Shown: positions 36,039 to 44,672 of the stretch, in pieces
Numbering within the stretch: the stretch's first letter is position 1
How the letters are laid out: every line of letters starts with the position of its first letter
The notes under the pieces: model-generated
Seen by the model: the letters and a program-made list of their open reading frames with translations, nothing else
Told to the model about the DNA's origin: nothing
Databases searched by the model: none
Position numbers and translations under genes: made by a program
Assembly: GCF_009547075.1 (NCBI RefSeq)
Contig: NZ_WIPH01000003.1
Coordinates: forward strand, 1 to 64,000
Direction of reading: 5' to 3'
Origin: Gluconobacter aidae
Lineage (GTDB): Bacteria > Pseudomonadota > Alphaproteobacteria > Acetobacterales > Acetobacteraceae
Length of the DNA stretch: 64,000 bases

Positions 36039-36707
36039 ATGACGGGCATCATGGACGACGACCACGCGGACACTCCCGACTGGTCGGGCAGCGCCGATCC
36101 TGCGGGATGCGCCAAGCGCGAACAGATCCTCAAGGGCGCGGAAACGGTCTTTCTGGCGGATGGCTACGAAGGAGCGTCCATGTCCCGGATCGCGCAGATG
36201 GCGGGCGTCTCCAAGGGCACACTCTACAACCATTTCGACGGGAAGGCGTCCCTGTTCTCCGCGTTCTTCGAGGAACAGGTGCGCTGCCGCCTGGCCCCCA
36301 TCGAAGCCCTGTCGCGAAACGACGGACAGTCCGTGCGCGTGACGCTGGTCCGCTTTGCGGAAATGACCGTGCATCTTCTGGTCTCGCCCATGGCGCTCGG
36401 GCTGTATCGCATCATCGTCGGCGAGGTGAACAAGTTTCCCCATCTGGCTGACACGTTCTGGCGTTACGGTTTTGGCCGCACCCTCAGCAACCTGACGGAA
36501 TACCTGACCCGTAGCGTGACCCGCGGAGAGCTGGACATCGCCGATCCGGGTCTGGCCGCAGAGCAGTTCCTGCTCATGTGCCAGGTCCGCATCATCCAGC
36601 GCCGCCGCTTCGGGCTGCCGGTCGATGACAGCGATGCCGCCATTGCGACATTTGCAGCCTTCACCGCTGACAGCTTCATGAAGATCTACGAACCCCGCCA
36701 TCAGTGA
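36039..36707 (+). CDS. TetR-family repressor of the efflux genes
   Basis: The 222-residue regulator has an N-terminal TetR helix-turn-helix (REQILKGAETVFLADGYEGASMSRIAQMAGVSKGTLYNHFDGKASLFSAFFEEQ; residues ~28-80) and a helical ligand-binding C-terminal domain of AcrR-like type. It is divergent from the outer-membrane lipoprotein and convergent with emrB, overlapping the emrB end by seven bases. The nearby palindromes make it the likely autoregulated repressor of the pump. Inducer unknown. Confidence 0.93.
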   Translation: MTGIMDDDHADTPDWSGSADPAGCAKREQILKGAETVFLADGYEGASMSRIAQMAGVSKGTLYNHFDGKASLFSAFFEEQVRCRLAPIEALSRNDGQSVRVTLVRFAEMTVHLLVSPMALGLYRIIVGEVNKFPHLADTFWRYGFGRTLSNLTEYLTRSVTRGELDIADPGLAAEQFLLMCQVRIIQRRRFGLPVDDSDAAIATFAAFTADSFMKIYEPRHQ

Positions 36708-38278
36708 CCGCCCCCGGAGGCCTGAGCCTCCTTCTTGCCGTTGGGTGACAGCAGGAAGCACAGAGGCACCACGAACAGCGCGATCACGCCGATCCAGTCG
36801 AACACCTCGTTATAGGCCAGCATGGAGACCTGCGAGGTAAACTCCTGAAAAAGCCGGTACATGGCGAAGCTGTGCGCCTGCGCCGGAACCATGCCGTGCG
36901 CCTGCGCGGCCTGCTGGACGGTAGCGATATAGCTGTTGAACTCCGGGTTCGCCGGTGTCATGTGGTCCGTCACATAAGTCTGATGCCGCTGCCGGGTCTC
37001 GATGATGGCGGCCGTAGCGAGCGAAATCGCCAGCGAGCCGACGTAGTTCCGGGCCATCGAGAACAGGGCCGACGCATCGGAGTTCAGCTCGCGCGGCAGG
37101 GTCGAATAGGCGATCGTCGAGATCGGCACGAACAGGAAGGCCAACGAGGCCGTCTGGCTGATGCGGTAGAACATCAGGTGCCTGAAATCCGTGCCGGCAT
37201 AGAGGTTCGAGGCCTGGAACATGGCCATGCCCATCGCGAAGAACCCGAAGGCGATGATGTAGCGCATCTGGATGAACTTCATCAGCCTGCCCACGATGGG
37301 AATCAGACAGATCACCGCGACACCACCCGGAGCCAACAGCAGACCGGATGTCGTCGCCGTATAACCAAGCACCTGCTGGGCGAACTGCGGAACGATGATG
37401 GCCGAGGCATACAGCGTCGCACCCACCATCGAAATCAGAAGCATCCCTGTCGCAAAGTTGCGGTCCTTGAGCACAGACAGGCGGACAAGCGGGTTCTTGG
37501 CGTAGCACAGCCACAGAATGGCCCCAAGGACGCCGATCACACCCAGCACGGCCATCGTGACGATGAACGGCGAGCCGAACCAGTCGTCATCTTCGCCACG
37601 ATCACACATGACTTCGAGACAGCCCAGACCCAGCGTAATCAGACTGATGCCGATCACGTCCACCTTTTCGCGCTTCTGGCGCTCCCAGGGCGGATCCTCG
37701 ACGAAGGCCGTCACGGCCATGACCGTCAGGATGCCGAAAGGCACGTTGACGAAGAAAATCCAGCGCCAGGAAAAATTATCCGTCAGATAACCACCCAGCA
37801 TCGGGCCCAGAACCGGGCCGACAATGGTGGCGATGGCGGTCAGGCCGAACGCCGCGCCGCGCTTCTCGGGCGGGAACGTGTCGAGAATGATGGACTGCTG
37901 GCTGGGTTGCAGACCACCTCCGAAGAAGCCCTGCATAAGCCGGAATATCACCAGCATCGGCAGCGATGTTGCCAGTCCGCACAGGAAGGACGAGACGGTG
38001 AACATCGTGATGCAGATCAGGAAGTAGCGCTTGCGGCCGAACAGCCGCGACAGCCAGCCCGAAATCGTCAGCACGATTCCGTTCGCCACCAGATAGGACG
38101 TGAGCGCCCAAGTGGCGTCATCATACGAACTGCCGAGCGACCCCGCGATATGCGGCAGCGCCACGTTGACGATGGTGGTGTCCAGCACCTCCATAAAGGC
38201 CGCCAGCGTAACCGTGACGGCCACAAGCCACGGATTATGACTGGGTTTCCAGTCCTGATTCTCGGCAGTATCGCTCAT
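36701..38278 (-). CDS. emrB: EmrB/QacA-type MFS (DHA2) multidrug exporter
   Basis: The 525-residue protein has 14 predicted helices and the DHA2 family pattern. Motifs include the start of helix one (MEVLDTTIVNVALPHIAGSLG), the loop motif GWLSRLFGRKRYFL and a C-terminal extension. It exports drugs or weak acids by proton antiport, working with EmrA and an outer-membrane channel. It begins ten bases after the emrA stop, so the two are cotranscribed, and its end overlaps the tetR stop on the other strand. Confidence 0.95.
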   Translation of the reverse strand: MSDTAENQDWKPSHNPWLVAVTVTLAAFMEVLDTTIVNVALPHIAGSLGSSYDDATWALTSYLVANGIVLTISGWLSRLFGRKRYFLICITMFTVSSFLCGLATSLPMLVIFRLMQGFFGGGLQPSQQSIILDTFPPEKRGAAFGLTAIATIVGPVLGPMLGGYLTDNFSWRWIFFVNVPFGILTVMAVTAFVEDPPWERQKREKVDVIGISLITLGLGCLEVMCDRGEDDDWFGSPFIVTMAVLGVIGVLGAILWLCYAKNPLVRLSVLKDRNFATGMLLISMVGATLYASAIIVPQFAQQVLGYTATTSGLLLAPGGVAVICLIPIVGRLMKFIQMRYIIAFGFFAMGMAMFQASNLYAGTDFRHLMFYRISQTASLAFLFVPISTIAYSTLPRELNSDASALFSMARNYVGSLAISLATAAIIETRQRHQTYVTDHMTPANPEFNSYIATVQQAAQAHGMVPAQAHSFAMYRLFQEFTSQVSMLAYNEVFDWIGVIALFVVPLCFLLSPNGKKEAQASGGGH

Positions 38279-38288
38279 GTCCGGTCGC

Positions 38289-39395
38289 TCATTTCACGTA
38301 GACCGTCGGCACGACAGACAGACCAAGTGCCAGCGGGATGCTCGGATCAAGACCGCTGTCCAGCACAATCTTTACCGGAATACGCTGCACCGTCTTCACG
38401 AAGTTTCCGGTCGCATTCTCCGGGGGGAAGGCGCTGAAGGATTCACCCGAGCCGAGCTGGATGGAGTCCACGTGGCCATGCAGTTTGAGCTGCGGATAGG
38501 CATCGACCTCGATATCCACCTTCTGGCCCGGACGCATGTGGGTAAGCTGCGTTTCCTTGTAGTTCGCCACGACCCAGACTTCCGGCTCGACGATGGAGAA
38601 CATCTGCTGGCCGGTCTGCACGAAGTTGCCGCGCTCGACGTTACGCTGGGAAATCCAGCCGTCATGTGGGGCGCGCACTTCCGTCCATTCCAGGTTCAGA
38701 CGGGCCTGCACCAGATCCGCATTGGCCGCTGCCAGGGCAGCCTGTTCCTGCGAAACGCGGGCATCGGCATTGGCCACGTTTTCCTTGACCGGCTCGGCTT
38801 GTGTCAGCTGACCCTGGGCCTGAAGCACGCGGGCCTTGGCCTGATCCAGCGCGGCTCGGGCATAGTCGATATCCTGCTGCGAGGTGGCGGCGCGAGCCAC
38901 CGAACGCTGGCGGCGGTAGTCGGCTTCAGCCTTGACGAGCTGCGCCTGCGCGGCGGCAAGATTACCCTGTGCGGTGACGAGCTGTCCCGGGAAGTTCTTG
39001 TGCGCCACGGCCAGCATGAGTTGGTAGGCGTCGATATTGGCCTTCGCCTGCGAGACGGCGGCTTCGGCCTTGTTCAGGGAGGCTGCATAGTCGCGGCTGT
39101 CGATCCGCACGAGCAGGTCACCAGCATGGACGAACTGGTTGTCGTTCACCAGAAGCTGCGTGACGTAACCGTTGACGTGAGGCGCAATGGCGATCTTGCG
39201 ACCGGCCGTGTAGGCGTCATCCGTCTCGATATTGTTGCGGGTCAGGAAAAGATAGGCCCCGATACCCACGAGCACCACAATCACCAGCAGGATCAGCGCG
39301 ACACGGACAAGGGGATGGCGCTTTTTCTGCGGCATTCCGTTCTTGTCGGATGTCGTGTCACCCTGCGCGTGATCGGCCTGATCGCCTTGCGCCAT
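38289..39395 (-). CDS. emrA: EmrA/HlyD-type membrane fusion protein
   Basis: The 368-residue periplasmic adaptor has one N-terminal transmembrane helix (HPLVRVALILLVIVVLVGIGAYLFL). A lipoyl-like half motif follows (APHVNGYVTQLLVNDNQFVHAGDLLVRID), then a long coiled-coil hairpin rich in Ala, Gln and Asp, and a beta-barrel domain (TEVRAPHDGWISQRNVERGNFVQTGQQM). It links EmrB to the outer-membrane channel. A TetR-type palindrome lies 76 bases upstream. Confidence 0.95.
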   Translation of the reverse strand: MAQGDQADHAQGDTTSDKNGMPQKKRHPLVRVALILLVIVVLVGIGAYLFLTRNNIETDDAYTAGRKIAIAPHVNGYVTQLLVNDNQFVHAGDLLVRIDSRDYAASLNKAEAAVSQAKANIDAYQLMLAVAHKNFPGQLVTAQGNLAAAQAQLVKAEADYRRQRSVARAATSQQDIDYARAALDQAKARVLQAQGQLTQAEPVKENVANADARVSQEQAALAAANADLVQARLNLEWTEVRAPHDGWISQRNVERGNFVQTGQQMFSIVEPEVWVVANYKETQLTHMRPGQKVDIEVDAYPQLKLHGHVDSIQLGSGESFSAFPPENATGNFVKTVQRIPVKIVLDSGLDPSIPLALGLSVVPTVYVK

Positions 39396-39470
39396 AATGT
39401 TTGTCTCGCTTTGAAAACAGGTCTGTCAGATCGTGACCGGATGTGCTGTGCAGGGCCTGAAACCCTCTAC

Positions 39471-39489
39471 TGACCGATCGGTTCGGTCA
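39471..39489. promoter_or_regulatory. Putative TetR operator 2 (before emrA)
   Basis: TGACCGATCGGTTCGGTCA matches operator 1 at 18 of 19 positions and is likewise a palindrome (TGACCGA - 5 - TCGGTCA). Its location upstream of emrA suggests that both separate transcription units of the pump respond to the same repressor. Confidence 0.85.
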
Positions 39490-39574
39490 TCCATGACATA
39501 TCGTCTCACGGGCTTCAAGCCAGAAAAAACTGATCCGTTTCCATTCTCCCGCACGCCACCGCTCGCTCCGTCGT

Positions 39575-41065
39575 TCACGCCTCCCACGGACTCGGAACGT
39601 CCTGCACACGGGCGAGCCCCTCGACGAAGCGCCGCCGCTCGCTGTTCCCCTGCGTCCCTTTCCCCAGGCGCAGCAGCCAGGACGGATGGGCAAGTGCCAG
39701 ACGCCGGACAGTATTTTCGCCCGTCCCCACCGTCCATGATGTTCCACGCACATCCGACATCGCCATGCCCGGCCCGTCCAGCGCCCTGAGTGCCGTGGCC
39801 CCCAGCGAAACAATGAGTTTCGGACGGATCAGCGCGATTTCCTGCTCCAGCCAGGGACGGCAGGCCACCACATGTCCTGCATCCGGATTCTGATGGATGC
39901 GCCGGCGCCCCTGAAGACGGAAGCGGAAATGCTTGACGGCATTCGTCAGATACAGCGTGCCGCGATCGATTCCGGCCATGGCGAGCGCCTCATGCAGGAA
40001 CTGCCCCGCCGGACCGACGAAGGGACGCCCTGCCAGATCCTCCTGATCCCCCGGCTGCTCTCCGACGATCATGATGCGCGCGTCTGGCGGCCCTTCTCCC
40101 ACAACCGCCTGCGTGGCCGGACAGTGCAGCGGACAGGCTGTGCAGATCCGGATTTGCCGGGCCAGCACGTCCAGAGTCTCCGCCATATCGGGCAGCGGCG
40201 GCCCGGCCGGACGCTGCTCACGGGCCCGCAGGCGCTCATGAAAGGCCGGGGCGGGCCGGAGTTCCTGTTCCGCCATCGTCCGCACCCGTGCCTCCGCTCC
40301 TGCGACAAGCTGCGGGATCAGGCGGGTTTCCGGCAGGTTCTTCCAGTAACGGCCGGGCATTTCGCGGCGCATCGCTTTCGTGCGCACACGGGCCGGATTG
40401 AAGGTCGAGGCATAGTAGGTGTCCCACAGTTCCCCGAAACCGTCGTCCAGTTCCGGCTGCTCGCAGGGTTCCGGGCTGCACACCAGCTCTTTTCCGTCCC
40501 AGCGGATAGATCCGCGCGGGGTGAGGATCATCCAGTCCATGTCCGTGAAGCGCTTCGAGAAGAACGGGGCGATACGTTCGAGAATATGATGCTGCGGCTC
40601 GAACCAGGCGAGGAACCGCCGCCTCTCGCACTGCTGGACGGGATCTTCCCGGAAGCGGAGGAAAGACGCCATTTTGTGGCAGTCCTCCCGGTTCTGCCGC
40701 ACCATGATCCGCGCCCTGGCGATGTCGGCATCCGTCGTCACTTCCAGCAAATGCGGATTGCTCTGCACCCGCCAGGCGATTCGGTAGGCCAGCGCAAACC
40801 GACCGGGATCGGAATGGCACAGCAGATCCCGCAGCAGAGCGATGCAGGATGCCCGCAAGGTCACGGTTTTCGCGACAGGCAGGGCCGTCAGCGCCTCCAG
40901 TCCAGCGCCATCATCCGTGATCTGGCCGAAAAGATCCGTCTCCCCACCCCGGATCCGCCAGTCGAGGGCCTCGGGCGGGATCGCGCGCTGCAAGGCTGCC
41001 CGCGCCATCTCCCGCCAGGGTTCGAACGCGGCACTGTCCTCAAGCATCAGGACATAACGCGTCAC
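39575..41065 (-). CDS. UdgX-family uracil-DNA glycosylase fused to an N-terminal DUF4130-like domain
   Basis: The 496-residue two-part protein has an N-terminal domain (~1-270) that looks like the TIGR03915/DUF4130 DNA-metabolism family (DWMILTPRGSIRWDGKEL). The C-terminal half (~295-496) is a UDG-superfamily enzyme of the UdgX type. Motifs are GEQPGDQ (335-341), GRPFVGPAG, RRRIH (387-391) and HPSWLLR (460-466). Published UdgX enzymes use a histidine in the RRIH loop to form a covalent bond with uracil-containing DNA; His391 is in that position. Cys308, Cys311 and Cys402 may bind an iron-sulfur cluster. It overlaps the radical SAM gene by four bases (ATGA). Confidence 0.9.
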   Translation of the reverse strand: MTRYVLMLEDSAAFEPWREMARAALQRAIPPEALDWRIRGGETDLFGQITDDGAGLEALTALPVAKTVTLRASCIALLRDLLCHSDPGRFALAYRIAWRVQSNPHLLEVTTDADIARARIMVRQNREDCHKMASFLRFREDPVQQCERRRFLAWFEPQHHILERIAPFFSKRFTDMDWMILTPRGSIRWDGKELVCSPEPCEQPELDDGFGELWDTYYASTFNPARVRTKAMRREMPGRYWKNLPETRLIPQLVAGAEARVRTMAEQELRPAPAFHERLRAREQRPAGPPLPDMAETLDVLARQIRICTACPLHCPATQAVVGEGPPDARIMIVGEQPGDQEDLAGRPFVGPAGQFLHEALAMAGIDRGTLYLTNAVKHFRFRLQGRRRIHQNPDAGHVVACRPWLEQEIALIRPKLIVSLGATALRALDGPGMAMSDVRGTSWTVGTGENTVRRLALAHPSWLLRLGKGTQGNSERRRFVEGLARVQDVPSPWEA

Positions 41066-42294
41066 AGAAGGCTCATCTGCTGCGGCGCGGGGCTGAACAG
41101 GCTGCGCAGATCGTGTCGATCGGTCAGGCGGGCGGGACTCCAGCCCGGCGTCTGCACGAACGGGCGCACCTTGCGGATGGAGACATTCAGCCGCGCCAGA
41201 TCTTCCAGCCGCACCGCCTGATGGCGCCGCGCCCGGAGAATGGCTGCCACGGCCTTGATCCCCAGCCCCGGCACCCGCAGCAGCATTTCCTTCGACGCCC
41301 GGTTCAGATCGACCGGAAACAGCGCCCGGTTGTCCAGCGCCCAGGCCAGCTTGGGGTCCAGCTCCAGATCGAGCATTCCATCCGCACGGCCAGCCGTCAG
41401 TTCTCCGAACGCAAATCCATAGAACCGGAACAGCCAGTCCGCCTGATAGAGCCTGTGCTCGCGCTGAAGCGGCGGACTTTTCGCGGGTAGCAAAGCCGAA
41501 GCGTCGGGAATGGGACTGAAGGCCGAATAATAGACACGCCGCAGCCCGTAGGAGCCGTAAAGATTGGCGCTGCTGGCCAGAATATCCTGATCGGACGCCG
41601 CATCCGCCCCCACGATCATCTGCGTGCTCTGCCCACCCGGCGAGAAGCGCTCGGCCCGGCGCCCGGTATGGCTGCGTTCCCTGCCCGCATCGATTTTCAG
41701 GCGCATCTCGCCCATGGCCTGCCGGATACCGCCCGCCTTTTTCTGCGGCGCATACTGCTCCAGACCGGCCACGGTCGGCATTTCCACGTTGATCGACAGA
41801 CGGTCCGCATAACGCCCCGCCTCTTCCAGCAGACGTGGCGATGCATCGGGAATGGTCTTGAGATGGATATAGCCCCGGAACCCGTGCTTCAGACGCAGGT
41901 CCCGCGCCACCTGCACAAGCTGCTCCATCGTATGATCGGACGAGCGGATGATGCCCGAAGACAGGAACAGCCCCTCAATGCAGTTCCGCCGATAGAACTC
42001 CAGCGTCAACCATACGACTTCCTCGGGCGTAAAGCGCGCGCGCTCCACATTCGAGGACGAGCGGTTGATGCAATACGCGCAGTCATAAACGCAGAAATTG
42101 GTCAGCAGGATCTTGAGAAGGGAAATACAACGGCCGTCCGGCGTAAAGGCATGACAGATCCCATTCCCCGTCGTGGAGCCCAGACCGCCGCTTCTGGCCG
42201 AGTCCCTCCGACCCGAGCCGCTGGACGCGCAGGACGCATCGTATTTCGCCGCATCGGACAGAATCGCAAGACGCTGGGAAAGGGATTTCTTCAT
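41062..42294 (-). CDS. Radical SAM protein, putative DNA modification/repair (TIGR03916-like)
   Basis: The 410-residue radical SAM protein has the cluster motif CVYDCAYC (Cys68, Cys72, Cys75) and a C-terminal helix-hairpin-helix DNA-binding element (VPGLGIKAVAAILRARR; ~344-361). It matches a family annotated only as putative DNA modification or repair. It is translationally coupled to the UdgX-like gene, with which this family commonly pairs. Chemistry and substrate are unknown; a lesion in DNA is a reasonable guess because of the helix-hairpin-helix domain and the partner. Confidence 0.9.
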   Translation of the reverse strand: MKKSLSQRLAILSDAAKYDASCASSGSGRRDSARSGGLGSTTGNGICHAFTPDGRCISLLKILLTNFCVYDCAYCINRSSSNVERARFTPEEVVWLTLEFYRRNCIEGLFLSSGIIRSSDHTMEQLVQVARDLRLKHGFRGYIHLKTIPDASPRLLEEAGRYADRLSINVEMPTVAGLEQYAPQKKAGGIRQAMGEMRLKIDAGRERSHTGRRAERFSPGGQSTQMIVGADAASDQDILASSANLYGSYGLRRVYYSAFSPIPDASALLPAKSPPLQREHRLYQADWLFRFYGFAFGELTAGRADGMLDLELDPKLAWALDNRALFPVDLNRASKEMLLRVPGLGIKAVAAILRARRHQAVRLEDLARLNVSIRKVRPFVQTPGWSPARLTDRHDLRSLFSPAPQQMSLL

Positions 42295-42472
42295 TGCGTG
42301 TTCTTATTTCGTTCCAAGATAGGGATCGCAAGAGAAATCGTGAATTTAACCAGTTATTTCCTAGTTTTCCGTTATTCCGGGAGTGCTTTTTTTAACGGAG
42401 CAGATTCAGCTTCCGTTAACCACTCCCCCCTATCCTGACTTCGCAAACCTGCACCGACGGAGAACAGATTCA

Positions 42473-43993
42473 ATGTCATTGTCAATCAATACGAACACTG
42501 CGGCAATGGCCGCGCTCCAGAGCCTGAACCAGACGACGGCTGACCTGACCAAGACCGAAAACGCGGTCTCCACGGGCAAGTCCGTCAACACGGCGTCCGA
42601 CAATCCCGCGATGTACTCCATTGCCCAGAACATGACCGCCCAGATCTCGACGCTGTCGGGTGTCTCCACGGGCCTTCAGTTCTCCGCTCAGGTGCTGAAC
42701 ACCGCAACGACCGGCCTGTCGAGCATCTCGAGCGCCCTTCAGTCGCTCGCGACCACGATCGGCACGAACACGACGGGCGTTGACAACTCGACCCTGAACG
42801 ACGCTATCACCAAAACGCTGGCCTCCATCGACTCCGCTGCCACCGGCGCGAAGTTCCAGGGCGTGAACCTGCTGTCCGGCCAGACGGGCAACGGCACGAC
42901 CTACACGACCCTGTCCACCGCCATGGACTCCCAGGGTACGATGTTCACGCAGAACGGCTTCAACGTGACCTCCGCAGGTCTGGGCCTGTCCAATCTGAGC
43001 ATGGACACGCAAGGCTCCCTGCTGGCACTCGGTAGCGACCCGACTGCAGCCTCGACTGCCCTCGGATCAAATCCAGCTATCCAGATGGAGAACGTTGCGG
43101 CAGCTGGAACGGGCGGCACTGTTAGCGCAACGAACCCTGCTGTCACCTACAACTTCATCGCGGACGACCAGTCTACTGCCGGACAGGGCGACGCTCTGGG
43201 CGTGCTTAGTAAGGCAGTCGGCGGGAGTGGTAGCGATGTCTCGCTCAATTCGGACGGGACACTGGCGATTTCGGGCACGACGGATGCTATTGTCTCCCAG
43301 ACAACAGCATCCGATGGATCGATCACCTACTCTCTGAAGAACGGTGATAGCATCGTCCAGTCCAAGGACGGCAATGGCAACTCCGTTTACACCGCTAACA
43401 CAGCCTTCGACGCCAATGGAAACGTGACGACCAAGACTGTTGTCACGGACGTCGATACATCTGCCGCAAAAAATATGTCCGCTACAGGCGGGACATCCAG
43501 CGTCAAGAGCGTCAAAGAGGTCGACCTGATGACGCAGGCTATGGAATATCAGGGCTTCGGTGTCTCCCGCGATTCCAGCAACAACCTGACCATCGCAGGC
43601 AATTCCATTTCTGCCACGAATACCACGATGGGCAAAATCACCTCCGGAGCCTTCACCGCCGGAACAGCCGGTACCCCTGCGGGCTTCACCGGCACAGCCA
43701 CAGCCGTCACTGGCGCCACAGTCGTCAGCGCCGTCATTCAGGCTGCGATTTCCAGCGTGACGCGCACGGCGTCCACGATCGGTTATTCCAGCACGACGAT
43801 CGCTAACCTCCAGACCACGACGTCCAGCCTGTCCGACGCCCTGACGACGGGTGTCAGCGCGCTGACGGACGCCGATCTGGCAGCGGAAAGCGCAAAGCTG
43901 ACCTCGCTTCAGACGAAGCAGCAGCTCGCCGTTCAGGCCCTGTCGATTGCGAATTCGCAGTCGTCCACCCTGCTCAGCCTCTTCCGCGGCTGA
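42473..43993 (+). CDS. Flagellin
   Basis: The 506-residue flagellin has the conserved alpha-helical N-terminal end (SINTNTAAMAALQSLNQTTADLTKTENAVSTGKSVNTASDNPAMYSIAQNMTAQI) and C-terminal end (ALTDADLAAESAKLTSLQTKQQLAVQALSIANSQSSTLLSLFRG). They enclose a long Thr/Ser/Gly-rich variable region exposed on the filament. Length is greater than that of many alphaproteobacterial flagellins. Start ATG at 42473 follows CGGAGA. It is followed by two hairpins and then flaF, so mRNA processing or termination separates the two. Confidence 0.95.
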   Translation: MSLSINTNTAAMAALQSLNQTTADLTKTENAVSTGKSVNTASDNPAMYSIAQNMTAQISTLSGVSTGLQFSAQVLNTATTGLSSISSALQSLATTIGTNTTGVDNSTLNDAITKTLASIDSAATGAKFQGVNLLSGQTGNGTTYTTLSTAMDSQGTMFTQNGFNVTSAGLGLSNLSMDTQGSLLALGSDPTAASTALGSNPAIQMENVAAAGTGGTVSATNPAVTYNFIADDQSTAGQGDALGVLSKAVGGSGSDVSLNSDGTLAISGTTDAIVSQTTASDGSITYSLKNGDSIVQSKDGNGNSVYTANTAFDANGNVTTKTVVTDVDTSAAKNMSATGGTSSVKSVKEVDLMTQAMEYQGFGVSRDSSNNLTIAGNSISATNTTMGKITSGAFTAGTAGTPAGFTGTATAVTGATVVSAVIQAAISSVTRTASTIGYSSTTIANLQTTTSSLSDALTTGVSALTDADLAAESAKLTSLQTKQQLAVQALSIANSQSSTLLSLFRG

Positions 43994-44004
43994 TCAGGTT
44001 TCTG

Positions 44005-44030
44005 AAGGGGGCCGGTTCATCCGGCCCCTT
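44005..44030 (+). terminator. Hairpin after flagellin
   Basis: AAGGGGGCCGG pairs with CCGGCCCCTT around a TTCAT loop, 12 bases after the flagellin stop. The T run is short. It is the first of two strong hairpins before flaF. Confidence 0.75.
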
Positions 44031-44053
44031 CCAGATCCCCCCTGCCACGGCAG

Positions 44054-44103
44054 GACTGTTTCAGAAGCCTGGTGCCTTTCCCGCACAGGCTTCTGAAACA
44101 GTC
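44054..44103 (+). repeat. 18-bp perfect inverted repeat between flagellin and flaF
   Basis: GACTGTTTCAGAAGCCTG (44054-44071) is exactly inverted at 44086-44103 around a 14-base loop, followed by TTTT. It ends about ten bases before the flaF ribosome site. It could be a terminator or an RNA element controlling flaF. Confidence 0.85.
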
Positions 44104-44126
44104 TTTTCCGAAAGGAGTTTGCCTTC

Positions 44127-44549
44127 GTGACCTATGCAGCCTCACAGTACCAGAAACAGTCCGGAAGCTATCTGTCTTCCCGGGAAGTCGAGGTTATGGC
44201 GTTCCGGCACGTCAATACGCTGCTGACGCAGGCAAAAGATCATGACAAGAAGGTCGCGGCGCTGGCAGCCAATCTGAAGCTGTGGAGCATCCTGTCCCTG
44301 AGCGTCGAACGGGTCGATTGCCCCCTTCCGCCCGTGCTGCGCGATGACATTCTCAAGGTCGGGTCGTGGTCCATGCGCTATTCCAATGCGGCCTTCAACG
44401 CACCGAAAGACCTGCAGCCCCTCGTCGATGTCAACAACGACATGATCGAAGGCCTGTCCACGGAACCCGCGCCTTATGCCATGACGCCGTCTCCGTCTCA
44501 GGCCTATGGCGGGTCGGCCACGAAATCCTCTTTGGAACTCGTCGGCTGA
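44127..44549 (+). CDS. flaF: Flagellar biosynthesis regulator FlaF
   Basis: The 140-residue FlaF protein begins MTYAASQYQKQSGSYLSSREVEVMAFRHVNTLL, typical of this alphaproteobacterial regulator. In Caulobacter FlaF works with FlbT to link flagellin synthesis to assembly. GTG at 44127 follows AAAGGAG. flbT is not in this window. The C-terminal tail after residue ~105 is Ser/Pro-rich and longer than usual. A bidirectional terminator follows. Confidence 0.94.
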   Translation: MTYAASQYQKQSGSYLSSREVEVMAFRHVNTLLTQAKDHDKKVAALAANLKLWSILSLSVERVDCPLPPVLRDDILKVGSWSMRYSNAAFNAPKDLQPLVDVNNDMIEGLSTEPAPYAMTPSPSQAYGGSATKSSLELVG

Positions 44550-44586
44550 GCGTTTCCGGCAACCGAGCATTTCCCAACTAAAAAAA

Positions 44587-44615
44587 GGGCGCCGGTTCAG
44601 CCAGGCGCCCTTTTT
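44587..44615 (+). terminator. Terminator between flaF and the M1 peptidase gene
   Basis: GGGCGCC pairs with GGCGCCC across a 10-base loop, with T residues on the plus side and A residues upstream, so it can end both converging transcripts. Confidence 0.9.
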
Positions 44616-44672
44616 CATGCTCCGAAGCAGAACCATGCGAGGCGGTACCGTGCCTCGCATGTCGTCACAATC

